DNA of 64,000 nt from Pandoraea anhela (GCF_902459655.1 NZ_CABPSB010000002.1:248001-312000); one strand, 5' to 3'; positions 1 to 9,208 are shown, counted from the stretch's first letter. Numbers and translations: made by a program. The notes: generated from the letters alone by a model not told the origin.

Positions 1-498
1 CTTCGACACCGGCATGCGGCCCTGCAATACCGACAGACGATGCGGCCAGTAACCGAAGTTCGGGAACGAGACGATGGCTTCGCGCCCCACGCGCACCGTC
101 TCGCGCAGAATGTCCGCGGTGCGGTGAATCGTCTGCAATGTCTGCGACAGGATGACGGTATCGAAACTCTGATCCTCGAAAAGCTTCAGCCCGTCTTCCA
201 TATTCTGCTGAATGACGTTGATGCCGCGCTGCGCCGACGCCAGCACGCCCGCGTCGTCGATCTCCACGCCGTAGCCGCTCACATCGAGTTCATCGGTCAG
301 CAGACGCAGCAACGAGCCGTCGCTGCACCCGAGGTCGAGCACCTGCGACGACGGCTCGATCCATCGCGCAATGACCCGGAAGTCGGGACGATCCGCGAGC
401 GACGCCGAAATACGATCGCGCGATGCGGCCAGACTTGCCGCTTGTGCGCTGGTGGACACTCCGCCCACGCCGTTCGCTGCAATGGTGGACTGACTCAT
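1..498 (-). CDS. metW: MetW, methionine biosynthesis methyltransferase-like protein (3' part beyond the left edge)
   Basis: A class I SAM-dependent methyltransferase-fold protein that accompanies MetX in proteobacteria and is thought to be needed for full homoserine acyltransferase activity. 166 codons are visible from the ATG at 498; the gene is open at position 1, so the C-terminus is missing. The SAM-binding glycine motif [15 protein letters not shown] is clear near residue 52, followed by an acidic strand end (YGVEIDD). The start overlaps the metX stop in an ATGA arrangement, so the two are translationally coupled. Identity is secure from sequence plus context; the precise biochemical role of MetW is established knowledge only in part. 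Confidence 0.92.
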   Translation of the reverse strand, partial: MSQSTIAANGVGGVSTSAQAASLAASRDRISASLADRPDFRVIARWIEPSSQVLDLGCSDGSLLRLLTDELDVSGYGVEIDDAGVLASAQRGINVIQQNMEDGLKLFEDQSFDTVILSQTLQTIHRTADILRETVRVGREAIVSFPNFGYWPHRLSVLQGRMPVSK

Positions 499-1706
499 AC
501 CCCGACCTCCTGGGCGATACGTTCGTAGTAGGCGCGCACCAGATTGTGATAGCGCGAATCGGTGAGCAGGAAGGCGTCGTGACCGTGCGGCGCGTCGATT
601 TCCGCGTAGCTGACCGTGCGACGCGTGTCGAGCAGCGCCTTGACGATCTCGCGCGAACGCGCCGGCGCGAAACGCCAGTCGGTCGTGAACGACACGATCA
701 GATACTTGGCCGACGTATGCGACAGCGCCTTAGCCAGATCGCCGCCGACCGTGCGGGCCGGATCGAAGTAATCGAGCGCGCGCGTGATCAGCAAATACGT
801 ATTGGCGTCGAAATACTCGGCGAATTTGTCGCCTTGATAACGCAGGTACGATTCCACTTCGAACTCCACGTCGAAGCTGAACCGATAGCCGTCGTCTTGA
901 CCGTTACCGTTACCGTTCCCTTTTCCATGAGCGCCGACGTCGGCCTTCAGATCGTCGACCAGCGCTTCGGCGCGTCGCAACGCGCGACCGAATTTGGTCG
1001 CCATGTCTTCATCGGACAGATACGTGATGTGGCCGATCATGCGCGCGACACGCAGTCCACGACGCGGCACTACGCCATGTGCGTAATAGTCGCCTCCGTG
1101 GAAGTCCGGATCGGACAGAATGGCCGAGCGTGCGACTTCGTTGAACGCGATATTTTGTGCGGAAAGCTTCGGCGTGGACGCGATCACCAGACAGTGCCCC
1201 ACGCGCTCGGGATACATGATGCTCCATGCGAGCGCCTGCATGCCGCCGAGACTGCCGCCCATCACGGCGGCGAACTTGCGAATGCCGAAGGCGTCCGCCA
1301 CGCGCGCCTGCGCGTTGACCCAGTCCTCGACGGTGACGACGGGAAAGCGCGCGCCGTAAGGTGTGCCGGTGGCGTCGTCGAGACTCATCGGACCGGTCGA
1401 GCCGAAGCACGAGCCGAGGTTGTTCACCCCGATGACGAAGAAGCGGTTGGTGTCGAGCGGCTTGCCGGGGCCGACCATGTTGTCCCACCAGCCGACATCC
1501 TTGGGGTTGTCGGCGGCGATGCCCGCCACGTGATGCGACGCGTTGAGCGCGTGACACACCAGCACGGCGTTGCTGCGATCGGCATTGAGCTCGCCATACG
1601 TCTCGACCATCAGGTCATAGCCTGCGAGAGTGCTGCCGTTTTGCAGTGCCAGCGGCTCAGCGAAATGCATCCGCTGCGGCGTGACGATTCCGATTGAAGA
1701 TTCCAT
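495..1706 (-). CDS. metX: Homoserine O-acyltransferase MetX
   Basis: Alpha/beta-hydrolase enzyme that acylates L-homoserine, the first committed step of methionine synthesis, in the cytoplasm. 403 residues, normal length. The nucleophile elbow GGSLGG places the catalytic Ser at residue 152; D343 (TTDWRFAP) and H376 (PHGHDAFL) complete the triad. GPMS at 105-108 lies near the acyl-CoA/homoserine site. Family members use either acetyl-CoA or succinyl-CoA, and I cannot decide which here. A low-complexity insert ([10 protein letters not shown], residues 261-270) is encoded by a CCGTTA repeat at 901-918. It is first gene of metXW, and its 328-bp leader carries a SAM-II-like motif and a hairpin. 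Confidence 0.95.
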   Translation of the reverse strand: MESSIGIVTPQRMHFAEPLALQNGSTLAGYDLMVETYGELNADRSNAVLVCHALNASHHVAGIAADNPKDVGWWDNMVGPGKPLDTNRFFVIGVNNLGSCFGSTGPMSLDDATGTPYGARFPVVTVEDWVNAQARVADAFGIRKFAAVMGGSLGGMQALAWSIMYPERVGHCLVIASTPKLSAQNIAFNEVARSAILSDPDFHGGDYYAHGVVPRRGLRVARMIGHITYLSDEDMATKFGRALRRAEALVDDLKADVGAHGKGNGNGNGQDDGYRFSFDVEFEVESYLRYQGDKFAEYFDANTYLLITRALDYFDPARTVGGDLAKALSHTSAKYLIVSFTTDWRFAPARSREIVKALLDTRRTVSYAEIDAPHGHDAFLLTDSRYHNLVRAYYERIAQEVGV

Positions 1707-1740
1707 AAATCCCTGTCCGAAACATGCCGGGCCACCGTCC

Positions 1741-1772
1741 CCGACGATACGTCAGCCATGACGAATCGTCGG
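1741..1772 (-). promoter_or_regulatory. Hairpin just upstream of metX
   Basis: A long imperfect inverted repeat: outer arms CCGACGA (1741-1747) and TCGTCGG (1766-1772), inner arms CGTCA (1750-1754) and TGACG (1759-1763), loop GCCA. It ends about 35 nt before the metX ATG in the same leader as the riboswitch candidate. It has no U-run, so it is not an intrinsic terminator. It could be the expression platform of the upstream element or a translation-control stem. Confidence 0.4.
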
Positions 1773-1838
1773 ACGATGTCCTGAAGCGTTCTGTGCGGGA
1801 AAAGGGGTCGACGGAAAAACGGCGGGGTGCGCGAACGA

Positions 1839-1933
1839 CCTCTTTAGCCGCATTTTTAGTGAATGTCCCACACCGGAAAATCTCCGGCCGAGTCATTCGC
1901 GCGCCCGCAAGCGAGTCACCAAATCGGCGCGCC
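1839..1933 (-). promoter_or_regulatory. Candidate SAM-II-like (long-loop) riboswitch in the metX leader
   Basis: Read on the minus strand, an arm GGCGCGCC (1933-1926) is followed by a 19-nt loop GATTTGGTGACTCGCTTGC (1925-1907) and a closing arm GGGCGCGC (1906-1899). This is the arrangement of SAM-II P1/L1, where the loop conserves GAUUU and a 3' UUGC. Next comes an inserted hairpin (GAATG at 1898-1894 with CATTC at 1865-1861), then CTAAAAATGCGGCTAAAGAGG (1859-1839), matching the SAM-II 3' pattern UAAA...GCUAAA-purines. Placement before metX fits SAM feedback. The intervening hairpin and the 133-nt distance to the ATG are atypical. This is recognition by eye, not a covariance-model hit. Confidence 0.45.
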
Positions 1934-2034
1934 AATCGTCGCGACAAGGCCAGGCAGTGTTGCATCAGCCCCGTCGCGGGTTGCAAAAGTATAACGTAAT
2001 CTGCGCACTCGGCGCAGACCACCGACTTCCCGGC

Positions 2035-2691
2035 TCAGCGCAGCAGCGCAGCGACCTGAGGCTCCGCGCCTTCCGCCGGCGAACGTTTGAAGCCGCTCTT
2101 GGCAAAGCGGTGCCAGCGACCGAGCACGTAGGATACGAGCAGGTTGGCGCGCGAGTTGGCATCGAACGTTTCGGGCAACGTGCCTTGTGCTGCGGCCAGA
2201 CGCAGGACCTGACGCAGCGACGCCTCGATGCGGTCGAGCAGCTGGTTCATGCGCTCTTGCAGACGCTCGTGTTCGCCGACCAGCGCTTCGCCGGTCAGCA
2301 CACGCGTCATGCCGGGGTTCTTCTCGGCGAAACCGAGCAGCATCAGCACGATGGCGCGCGCTTGCGACACGCCGTCCTGATCCTGCGCGGAAATCTGGTT
2401 GATCAGACCGAAGATGGTCTGTTCGATGAATTCGATCAGGCCTTCGAACATCTGGGCCTTGCTCGCGAAGTGGCGATAGAGCGCCGCCTCCGAGACGTCG
2501 AGGCGCGCGGCGAGCGCAGCCGTCGTGATCTTCTCGCCCTTGGGCGTCTCGAGCATGGCGGCAAGGGTTTGCAACACCTGCACGCGGCGCTCGCCCGGCT
2601 TGGGACGTGTGGTCTTCACCGGCGCTGGCGCGGCCTCCAGCGCATCGGCGGTGCCGTAACCGGCGCCGTTCGAAGAGTTTTCCTGCTGCAT
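2035..2691 (-). CDS. slmA: Nucleoid occlusion factor SlmA (TetR family)
   Basis: TetR-fold DNA-binding protein. In proteobacteria SlmA binds chromosomal sites and antagonises FtsZ over the nucleoid. 218 residues from the ATG at 2691, chosen because it sits 13 bp after the upstream gene's stop; the longer frame to 2832 would overlap that gene. The first 30 residues are a disordered Pro/Ala-rich tail. The helix-turn-helix spans about residues 54-78 (KITTAALAARLDVSEAALYR, then HF), a good match to the SlmA recognition region. It follows the HAD nucleotidase in one transcription unit, the usual Burkholderia order. SlmA rather than another TetR protein is supported by motif and context. Confidence 0.85.
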   Translation of the reverse strand: MQQENSSNGAGYGTADALEAAPAPVKTTRPKPGERRVQVLQTLAAMLETPKGEKITTAALAARLDVSEAALYRHFASKAQMFEGLIEFIEQTIFGLINQISAQDQDGVSQARAIVLMLLGFAEKNPGMTRVLTGEALVGEHERLQERMNQLLDRIEASLRQVLRLAAAQGTLPETFDANSRANLLVSYVLGRWHRFAKSGFKRSPAEGAEPQVAALLR

Positions 2692-2704
2692 CGTCTGGTC
2701 GTTA

Positions 2705-3511
2705 TCAGTTGGGGTTCGATTGTCGGGGTCGGGATGCCCGGGCCACGCGTTTCGCGCCTTCCCCGGTCGCCAGGCACGCCCGTAACTCGCGCAGAGATTG
2801 TACTTTGATATCCACGTAGTGTGGGCGGCCACTTCGCGGCATTACCTTGCCAAGACTGTTTCTGATCGGTAGATGTCCAGTGATCCATACCGTCTTGATG
2901 CCGAAGTGCCGCAGGTGTTTCAAATGCGTACGCGTGTCCTCGACGAGCCACGTCTTTTCCGGCGCGAGCCCTTCGCGCACGAGCAGACGCCGCAGCATCG
3001 TGGCGTCCGGTTTCGCGCGCCACGCACGACGGTCCGCCATGTCCTCGATACTCACGCATCGTTCGAAATATCGACGGATCCCCAGCGCCTCGACGATCGG
3101 CATCGCGTAGTGGGCAGGCGCGTTCGTGAGCAGGATCTTGCGCCCCGGCAGACCGGCCAGCAACCGGGCGATGCCGCGCTCGGCGCGCAACACCTCGGCC
3201 AGCGGCGGCAATTCGTGAACACGCGCGAGAAACTCGTGCGGATCGATGGCGTGATGCCGGATCAGGCCGAGCAACACCGCACCGTAACGATCCGTGTAGG
3301 TCGAGCGCAGCAAATTGGCCTCGTCCTGCCCCAGCCCCAGCTTCTCGACGATATAGGCGGTCATCGCGCGGTTGATGCGCGGAAAGATCGCGTGAGACGC
3401 GCGGTGCAACGTGTTGTCCAGATCGAACAACCAGACCGGACCGCGCGTGCCGTGCTCGCTACGGGCGCGGTGCGCTCGGCGTCGCCGGCTCAGAACGTGA
3501 GAAGAAGACAC
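2705..3511 (-). CDS. HAD-family pyrimidine 5'-nucleotidase
   Basis: Cytoplasmic haloacid dehalogenase-fold phosphatase, of the group that hydrolyses pyrimidine nucleoside 5'-monophosphates. Motif I is WLFDLDNTLH (nucleophile and acid/base Asp), motif II LLTNAP, and the C-terminal acidic motif is WLVEDTRTHL; cap helices lie between. About 268 residues from a GTG at 3511. The frame stays open to an ATG at 3679, but that adds a Gly/Arg-rich stretch unlike the family, so the start is uncertain and could be anywhere from 3511 inward. It is co-directional with slmA (13-bp gap). In relatives these genes follow argB; here the van locus separates them. Confidence 0.85.
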   Translation of the reverse strand: MSSSHVLSRRRRAHRARSEHGTRGPVWLFDLDNTLHRASHAIFPRINRAMTAYIVEKLGLGQDEANLLRSTYTDRYGAVLLGLIRHHAIDPHEFLARVHELPPLAEVLRAERGIARLLAGLPGRKILLTNAPAHYAMPIVEALGIRRYFERCVSIEDMADRRAWRAKPDATMLRRLLVREGLAPEKTWLVEDTRTHLKHLRHFGIKTVWITGHLPIRNSLGKVMPRSGRPHYVDIKVQSLRELRACLATGEGAKRVARASRPRQSNPN

Positions 3512-3776
3512 GGAGATAGCGGATTCTTGCGAGGAGATACGTGAAAATGGCCAGCGCTGCCAGACAGAGTGTCCCCTCACCCCCGGAGATTCGGCGCCGT
3601 CATCGCAAGGCAAGATGCTATCGCGCGGTGCCCGCTTTGACAAATCGGCCGGGCCCCGCCCCGCGCCACATGCCCCCACCGCCCGACACCCCTACATTCC
3701 CCATACAAGGTATCGAAAAAATCTCGGCCCGGGCGTCGTTTCTCGCCCGCTCGGGCCGAGCAGGCAAATCGCTAAC

Positions 3777-3842
3777 GGGATCCCATAATTGCACAAATAA
3801 GGGTGTTTACCAATGCTTTTACCAATTATGGGATCCCATAAT
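3777..3842. promoter_or_regulatory. Paired palindromic operators upstream of the GntR regulator
   Basis: The 15-bp sequence GGGATCCCATAATTG (3777-3791) recurs inverted as CAATTATGGGATCCC (3823-3837). The right copy sits inside a perfect 18-bp palindrome, ATTATGGGATCCCATAAT (3825-3842). The core ATGGGATCCCAT has the TGG-N-x-N-CCA symmetry typical of FCD-type GntR regulators. The right copy overlaps a -10-like CATAAT, so binding would block transcription. This suggests autoregulation of the adjacent gntR gene and control of the van genes, possibly with looping between the two sites. Confidence 0.65.
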
Positions 3843-3907
3843 GAAAAAAGCCAATGTCGCCAGGCCCCGCTTGCCTGGCTCACAGGAAAGGAAACGAAAG
3901 GAGACGC

Positions 3908-4576
3908 ATGCTGCATCCCACGCCGACCACGGTTCAATTGCGCGAAATGATCCTCAAGGGCGAACTCGCGCCGGGCGAGCGCCTGGCCGAAGCCAAACTG
4001 GCGGAACAACTGGGCGTGTCGCGCATGCCGGTGCGTCAGGCGCTGCCGGTGCTTGCCGAAGAAGGCCTCGTGGTGCGCGCCGGTCAGCGTGGTTACGCGG
4101 TGCGGGCGCACACGCGTGAAGAGAGTGTCGAAGCGCTTCACCTGCGAGGCGCGCTCGAAGGCTACGCCGCGCGTCTGCTCGCCGAGAAGGGCGCGAGCAC
4201 GGACCTGCTCCGGCAACTGCGCGAGCTGCTGGCCGAGGGCGACGCTCTGCTCGCGGACCACACGATGACGCCCGAAGTACAGATCGGTTACGCCTCGCAC
4301 AACGCGCGCTTTCACGACCGGCTCGTCACCGGCGCGAGCAATCCGCTGCTCGAAGGCTTCATCGCGCGCTGCAATCTGGTGCCCTTCGTCGCCCCTCGCA
4401 CGGTCGCATTCGGACATGAGGACCGGCGCCAGTACGCCGGGATCCTCGCTTACGCGCATCGGCAGCATCACGCCATCGTGGAAGCGATTGCCGCGCGCCA
4501 GCCCGATCGCGCCGAATTCATGTGCCGCGAACACATCGTGACGCAAGAACACAGCATGGGCGCGCAGTTGCTCTGA
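3908..4576 (+). CDS. vanR: GntR/FCD-family transcriptional regulator, VanR-like
   Basis: DNA-binding repressor; in related loci VanR releases its operator on binding vanillate. 222 residues from the ATG at 3908, which is preceded by AAAGGAGAC; an upstream in-frame ATG at 3854 lacks a good ribosome site. An N-terminal winged helix-turn-helix (LAEQLGVSRMPVRQALPVL, about residues 31-49) is followed by an all-helical FCD ligand domain with the metal-binding-type residues of the family (HNARFHDRLV; HHAIVEAI). It sits 66 bp after a palindromic operator pair and 90 bp before a vanA homologue. The gene looks intact although both enzymes it would control are frameshifted. Exact ligand is inferred from context. 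Confidence 0.8.
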   Translation: MLHPTPTTVQLREMILKGELAPGERLAEAKLAEQLGVSRMPVRQALPVLAEEGLVVRAGQRGYAVRAHTREESVEALHLRGALEGYAARLLAEKGASTDLLRQLRELLAEGDALLADHTMTPEVQIGYASHNARFHDRLVTGASNPLLEGFIARCNLVPFVAPRTVAFGHEDRRQYAGILAYAHRQHHAIVEAIAARQPDRAEFMCREHIVTQEHSMGAQLL

Positions 4577-4666
4577 CGCGCGTCTGGCCACGGTATCCGA
4601 ACCGTCCCACATCGAAACGAGAGCACGCCACACCCCTGACAAGGCGCGCCAAGGAGACAAACGATC

Positions 4667-5726
4667 ATGTTCCTCAAAAATGCCTGGTACATCGCCTGCA
4701 CGCCGGACGAATTCGCCGGGAAACCGTTGGGCCGCAAGATCTGCAACGAAGCGATGGTGTTCTTTCGCGACGGCAACGGCAATGCCGCGGCGCTCGAAGA
4801 TTTCTGCCCGCATCGCGGCGCCGCGCTCTCGCTGGGCTTCGTCAGAGACGGCCATCTCGTGTGCGGCTATCACGGCCTCACCGTCGACGGTGGTGGCAAG
4901 TGCACGAAGATGGTCGGTCAGCGTGTCGGCGGCTTTCCGAAGACGCGCGCGTTTGCGTGCGTCGAGCGCTATGGCTTCGTTTGGGTCTGGCCGGGTGACG
5001 CCGCGCGCGAATCCCGACGAAATTCCGCATCTGGCGTGGGCCGTGAGTGAGCAGTGGGCGTACGGCGGCGGCCTTTATCACATCAAGTGCGACTATCGCC
5101 TGATGATCGACAACCTGATGGATCTCACGCACGAGACGTACGTGCACGCCACGAGCATCGGGCAGGAAGAGATCGAAGAAGCCCCGCCGAAGACGACCGT
5201 CGAGGGCGACATGGTGATCACGGCGCGCCACATGGAGAACATCAAGGCGCCGCCTTTCTGGGCAAGCGCATTGCGCGCGAACGGTCTGGACGATCAGCTC
5301 GCGTGCGACCGCTGGCAGATCTGCCGCTTCACGCCGCCGAGCCATGTGATGATCGAAGTGGGCGTCGCTCACGCCGGTCATGGAGGTTACGACGCGCCGG
5401 CCGACAAGAAGGCCGGCAGCATCGTCGTGGACTTCATCACGCCGGAGACCGACGAATCGATCTGGTATTTCTGGGGCATGGCGCGCAACTTCAAACCACA
5501 GGATGCCGAGCTGACGGCTGCGATCAGGGAGGGCCAGGGCGGCATCTTCGCCGAAGACCAGGAAGTGCTCGAAGCGCAGCAGCGCAATCTGTCGGCGTAT
5601 CCGGACAAGAAGATTCTCAGGCTCAATATCGACGCCGGAGGCGTGCAGTCGCGCAAGGTCCTCGACCGTCTGATCGACGCGGAGCGCGCGCGTGCGGCGG
5701 GCGCCGACATGGAGAACGCCGCATGA
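4667..5726 (+). pseudogene. vanA: vanA homologue, Rieske oxygenase subunit of vanillate O-demethylase, frameshifted
   Basis: Oxygenase component that would demethylate vanillate to protocatechuate with electrons from VanB. The N-terminal part (4667-~5010) has the Rieske cluster ligands C47-x-H49 and C66-x2-H69. From about 5011 the protein continues in another frame ([20 protein letters not shown] onward) with the mononuclear-iron motif DLTHETYVH, to a stop at 5726. The break lies in a CG run (5002-5009): restoring one lost CG dinucleotide rejoins the frames as GDAARANPDEIPH. As written, translation stops at 5050 after 127 residues. Either a real -2 deletion, a slippage switch, or a sequencing error. 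The 3' end overlaps vanB by ATGA. Confidence 0.88.
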
Positions 5727-6681
5727 AGGTCCGGCTGGCGAACAAGCGCGATGTCGCCACCGACATCTGCGAATTCGAACTGGTGAGTGTGGACGGTCGC
5801 GCGTTGCCCGCGTTCACCGCCGGCGCACACATCGACGTGCATGTGGCGGACGGCCTCGTGCGGCAATACTCGCTGTGCAACGCGCCGGGCGAGACGCATC
5901 GCTACTGTGTGGGGGTGCTGCGCGATCCGCAATCGCGTGGCGGCTCCGTCGGCATGCACGCGCTCGCGGTCGGCACGCAGATCGAGATCAGCGCGCCGCG
6001 TAATCACTTCCCGCTCGCCGAAGCGGCGAAGCGGCGAAGCACAGCATTCTGCTCGCCGGCGGTATCGGCGTGACGCCGATCCTCTGCATGGCCGAAGCGC
6101 TCGCCGCGAGCGGCGCGTCGTTCGAAGTGCATTACTGCACGCGTGAGCCGGCGCGCACGGCATTTCGCGAACGATTCGCGCGCGAGGGCATTGCGGCGCA
6201 CACGCGTCTGTACTTCGACAGCGAAGGCCAACGCGCCGATCTCGACGCGATTCTGGCGCAACCGTCCGGCGGCAAACATCTGTATGTCTGCGGTCCGGCC
6301 GGTTTCATCGACGCCGTGCTCGCGCGCGCGGAAGCCGCGCAATGGCCGGAAGGCAACGTGCATCGCGAGTACTTTGCCGCCCCCGCGCATGAGAACGCCG
6401 GTGGCGAAGCCGACCCGCCATTTCAGGTGAAGCTGCATTCGAGCGGCCGGGTGATCGACGTGAAGGCCGGCGAGACGATCGTCGCGGCGCTGGCGGCACA
6501 GGGCGTCGAAGTGCAGATGTCGTGTGAGCAAGGCGTTTGCGGCACGTGCCTCACACGCGTGATCGACGGCACGCCCGACCATCGAGACGTCTACCTCACC
6601 GACGACGAGCGCGCCGCCAACGATCAGATCCTGCCGTGCTGCTCGCGCAGCCAGTCCGCCGTGCTGGTGCTCGATCTCTGA
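5723..6681 (+). pseudogene. vanB: vanB homologue, vanillate O-demethylase reductase, frameshifted
   Basis: Reductase that passes electrons from NAD(P)H through FMN and a plant-type 2Fe-2S cluster to VanA. Starts at the ATG overlapping the vanA stop. The N-terminal FMN domain ([16 protein letters not shown]) reads to about 6022 and then derails to a stop at 6073. The rest lies in another frame to 6681, with the NAD domain (YVCGPAGFIDAV) and ferredoxin ligands (SCEQGVCGTC...PCC). The cause is an 8-bp tandem duplication, GCGGCGAA at 6023-6030 and 6031-6038. Removing one copy restores [18 protein letters not shown]. With vanA also broken, the pathway appears inactive in this sequence. Confidence 0.88.
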
Positions 6682-6723
6682 TCGGCCGGATCGTCGCGAC
6701 AGCGCCGCACACGCCGCAAGCGC

Positions 6724-6772
6724 ACTATCGCCCTATCGCCCTATCACCCCTATCACCCCTATCACCCTATCG
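6724..6772. repeat. Short tandem repeat, CCCTATC-based
   Basis: About five imperfect 8-10 bp units of the type CCCTATCRCC run head to tail between the convergent vanB and argB genes. No coding capacity is evident; it looks like a non-coding microsatellite. Confidence 0.8.
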
Positions 6773-6796
6773 CAGGATCCTGTACCCCAAATGCAA

Positions 6797-6818
6797 AGCG
6801 GACCCCAAAGGGTCCGCT
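6797..6818 (-). terminator. Probable argB terminator hairpin
   Basis: Perfect 9-bp stem AGCGGACCC (6797-6805) / GGGTCCGCT (6810-6818) with loop CAAA, 55 bp past the argB stop. On the minus strand it is followed by TTTGCATTTG, only a weak U-run; on the plus strand there is no T-run. Most likely an argB terminator that could also stop read-through from vanB. Confidence 0.6.
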
Positions 6819-6872
6819 GCCTGAAACTTGCGAGTCGCCGGCTTGCGCCGGCGTGCCCCGCCGATGTCCCGC

Positions 6873-7919
<1,047 letters not shown>

Positions 7920-7921
7920 TC

Positions 7922-8278
7922 ATGTGCCGGGCGGCAACCGCAAAAGCGGCGATTCTCGCCCCGTCAGCGGCACAGCACCGCACGTGCGTATCACCCCTTT
8001 CACTTATCGCAGGACGCCCTTCAGTGGCCGATTTTTACCTCATGCCCCCTCTCGCCACCTTTCCATCCTTCCTTCTCTGCCCCGCCGCACGCGTCGCCCC
8101 CGTCGCCCCCGTCGCCCCCGTCGCCCCCGTCGCCCCCGTCGCCCCCGTCGCCCCCGTCGATTCAGGCGCCGAGGCGATCCGCGTGTGGCTGGCCGAAGCC
8201 AGCCAACCCGCTGTTGCAGTTGCGCAACTCGACCGGGAAAAGGACGGCGAGGCGGCGTGCAACGCTCTCATGGGATGA
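7922..8278 (+). CDS. Possible repeat-bearing hypothetical protein (doubtful)
   Basis: A 118-codon open frame containing a VAP-VAP repeat encoded by the 9-bp minisatellite at 8093-8155, followed by an unrepeated tail (AEAIRVWLAEASQPAVAV). Its TGA overlaps the ATG of the Cys-rich CWC gene (ATGA), which would allow coupling. The N-terminal part has no recognisable domain, signal peptide or good ribosome site. I do not recognise it; it may simply be an open frame kept by a repeat whose unit is a multiple of three. Confidence 0.25.
   Translation: MCRAATAKAAILAPSAAQHRTCVSPLSLIAGRPSVADFYLMPPLATFPSFLLCPAARVAPVAPVAPVAPVAPVAPVAPVDSGAEAIRVWLAEASQPAVAVAQLDREKDGEAACNALMG
8093..8155. repeat. Seven perfect copies of a 9-bp unit GTCGCCCCC
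   Basis: Seven identical GTCGCCCCC units head to tail, in the 496-bp stretch between argB and the CWC gene. Because the unit is 9 bp, copy-number change would not shift a frame. The rest of 7779-8092 holds presumably the argB promoter; I see no other gene there. Confidence 0.95.
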
Positions 8279-8619
8279 AAATGAAAGCGACGGCGGCCAG
8301 CGCAGCGCGCGGAGAAAAGACGGATCCGTCGGCGCCGTCGCGCTGCCCGCAATGCGGCGCTGCGGTGACTTGCGGCGCGATAACCGCGCCAGGGCCCTGG
8401 GCGAGTCAGGCCTCCGACCGGGCGACCCGGCCGATGGGAAGCGAGCGGGCCGACGTGCAATGCTGGTGCCTCGACTGGCCGTCGCTGCCGTCGTCGGCAA
8501 GGCTGGGCGTCAACGCGTGCCTGTGCCCAACCTGCCTGCGCGCGGCGCTGATCGCCGCCGGGGTGACGATCGACGTAACGGCTGCGGACCCCGCCACCGA
8601 CGCCAGCCCCCCGCCATAA
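8275..8619 (+). CDS. Cysteine-rich CWC family protein
   Basis: Small protein, 114 residues. The pattern is that of the Cys-rich CWC family: a zinc-ribbon-like pair RCPQCGAAVTCG near residue 23, then the signature CWC (in QCWCLDW), then a closing pair CLCPTCL. Members are short and of unknown function; the spaced Cys pairs suggest metal binding. The start is the first of two nearby ATGs (MKMK) and has no strong ribosome site, possibly relying on coupling to the frame ending at 8278. The first ~20 and last ~20 residues are low complexity. It faces the copper chaperone gene tail to tail; no functional link is evident. Confidence 0.7.
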   Translation: MKMKATAASAARGEKTDPSAPSRCPQCGAAVTCGAITAPGPWASQASDRATRPMGSERADVQCWCLDWPSLPSSARLGVNACLCPTCLRAALIAAGVTIDVTAADPATDASPPP

Positions 8620-8662
8620 GCCGGCCGGACGTCAGCGTCGGCCGCGCCGTGGGCCGCGCGAA

Positions 8663-9208
8663 TTACTTGTGCGCCCCGTGCGCCATGCCGGCCATCCCGG
8701 CCATGCCGCCGCCGGCGGGCGCCGCCGTCAGGTCCCGCACGGTGGCCTGCACCTGCAACTCGGACGTCTTGTGATCGGCGGTTTCAAACTTCAGCGTGAC
8801 GGGCACCGTGTCGCCCTTCTTGAGCGGCGTCTTCAGGTCCGTGAGCATGATGTGGTAGCTGCCCGGCTTGAGTTCCACCGGCTTGTTCGCCTCCAGCGGC
8901 AGCCCCTTGGGCAGCGCGCGCATTTTCATGAGCGTGCCGTCGAGCTTCATTTCGTGCACGTCGGCGTTGGCCGCCACCGGTGTGCTCACGCTCAGCAGGG
9001 TGGTCGGCTGATGAGCCTGAAGCGTCATGTAGACGGCGGACGACGTCTGGCCGGGAACGGTGCCGCGCGCCCAGGCGTCGGAGACATCGACCTGCGCGGC
9101 TGGGGAAGCGTGGGCGGCGTGGGTCGCCTGCGCAACGGCAGACGCCGAGGCCATACCGAGCCCGGCTGCGAGACTGAATGCGACCGCCACCAAAAGCTTG
9201 TGCTTCAT
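8663..9208 (-). CDS. PCu(A)C-family periplasmic copper chaperone
   Basis: Exported copper(I)-binding protein that in relatives delivers copper to the CuA site of cytochrome oxidase. 181 residues from the ATG at 9208, preceded by AAGGAG. A signal peptide covers about residues 1-28 (KHKLLVAVAFSLAAGLG, then an Ala-rich cleavage area). The family copper motif H-x10-M-x22-H-x-M is present (HEM...LMKM...YHIM). The Gly/Met-rich tail (GGGMAGMAGMAHGAH) could add weak copper ligands. Divergent from the redox sensor regB 231 bp away, a context that fits respiratory control, although co-regulation is only inferred. Confidence 0.88.
   Translation of the reverse strand: MKHKLLVAVAFSLAAGLGMASASAVAQATHAAHASPAAQVDVSDAWARGTVPGQTSSAVYMTLQAHQPTTLLSVSTPVAANADVHEMKLDGTLMKMRALPKGLPLEANKPVELKPGSYHIMLTDLKTPLKKGDTVPVTLKFETADHKTSELQVQATVRDLTAAPAGGGMAGMAGMAHGAHK

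Noticed and set aside
423-1697. A 424-codon plus-strand frame opposite metX
   Set aside because: Antisense shadow with no domain; metX is certain.
8093-8155. GTCGCCCCC array as a CRISPR or integration repeat
   Set aside because: Units are contiguous without spacers and only 9 bp long.
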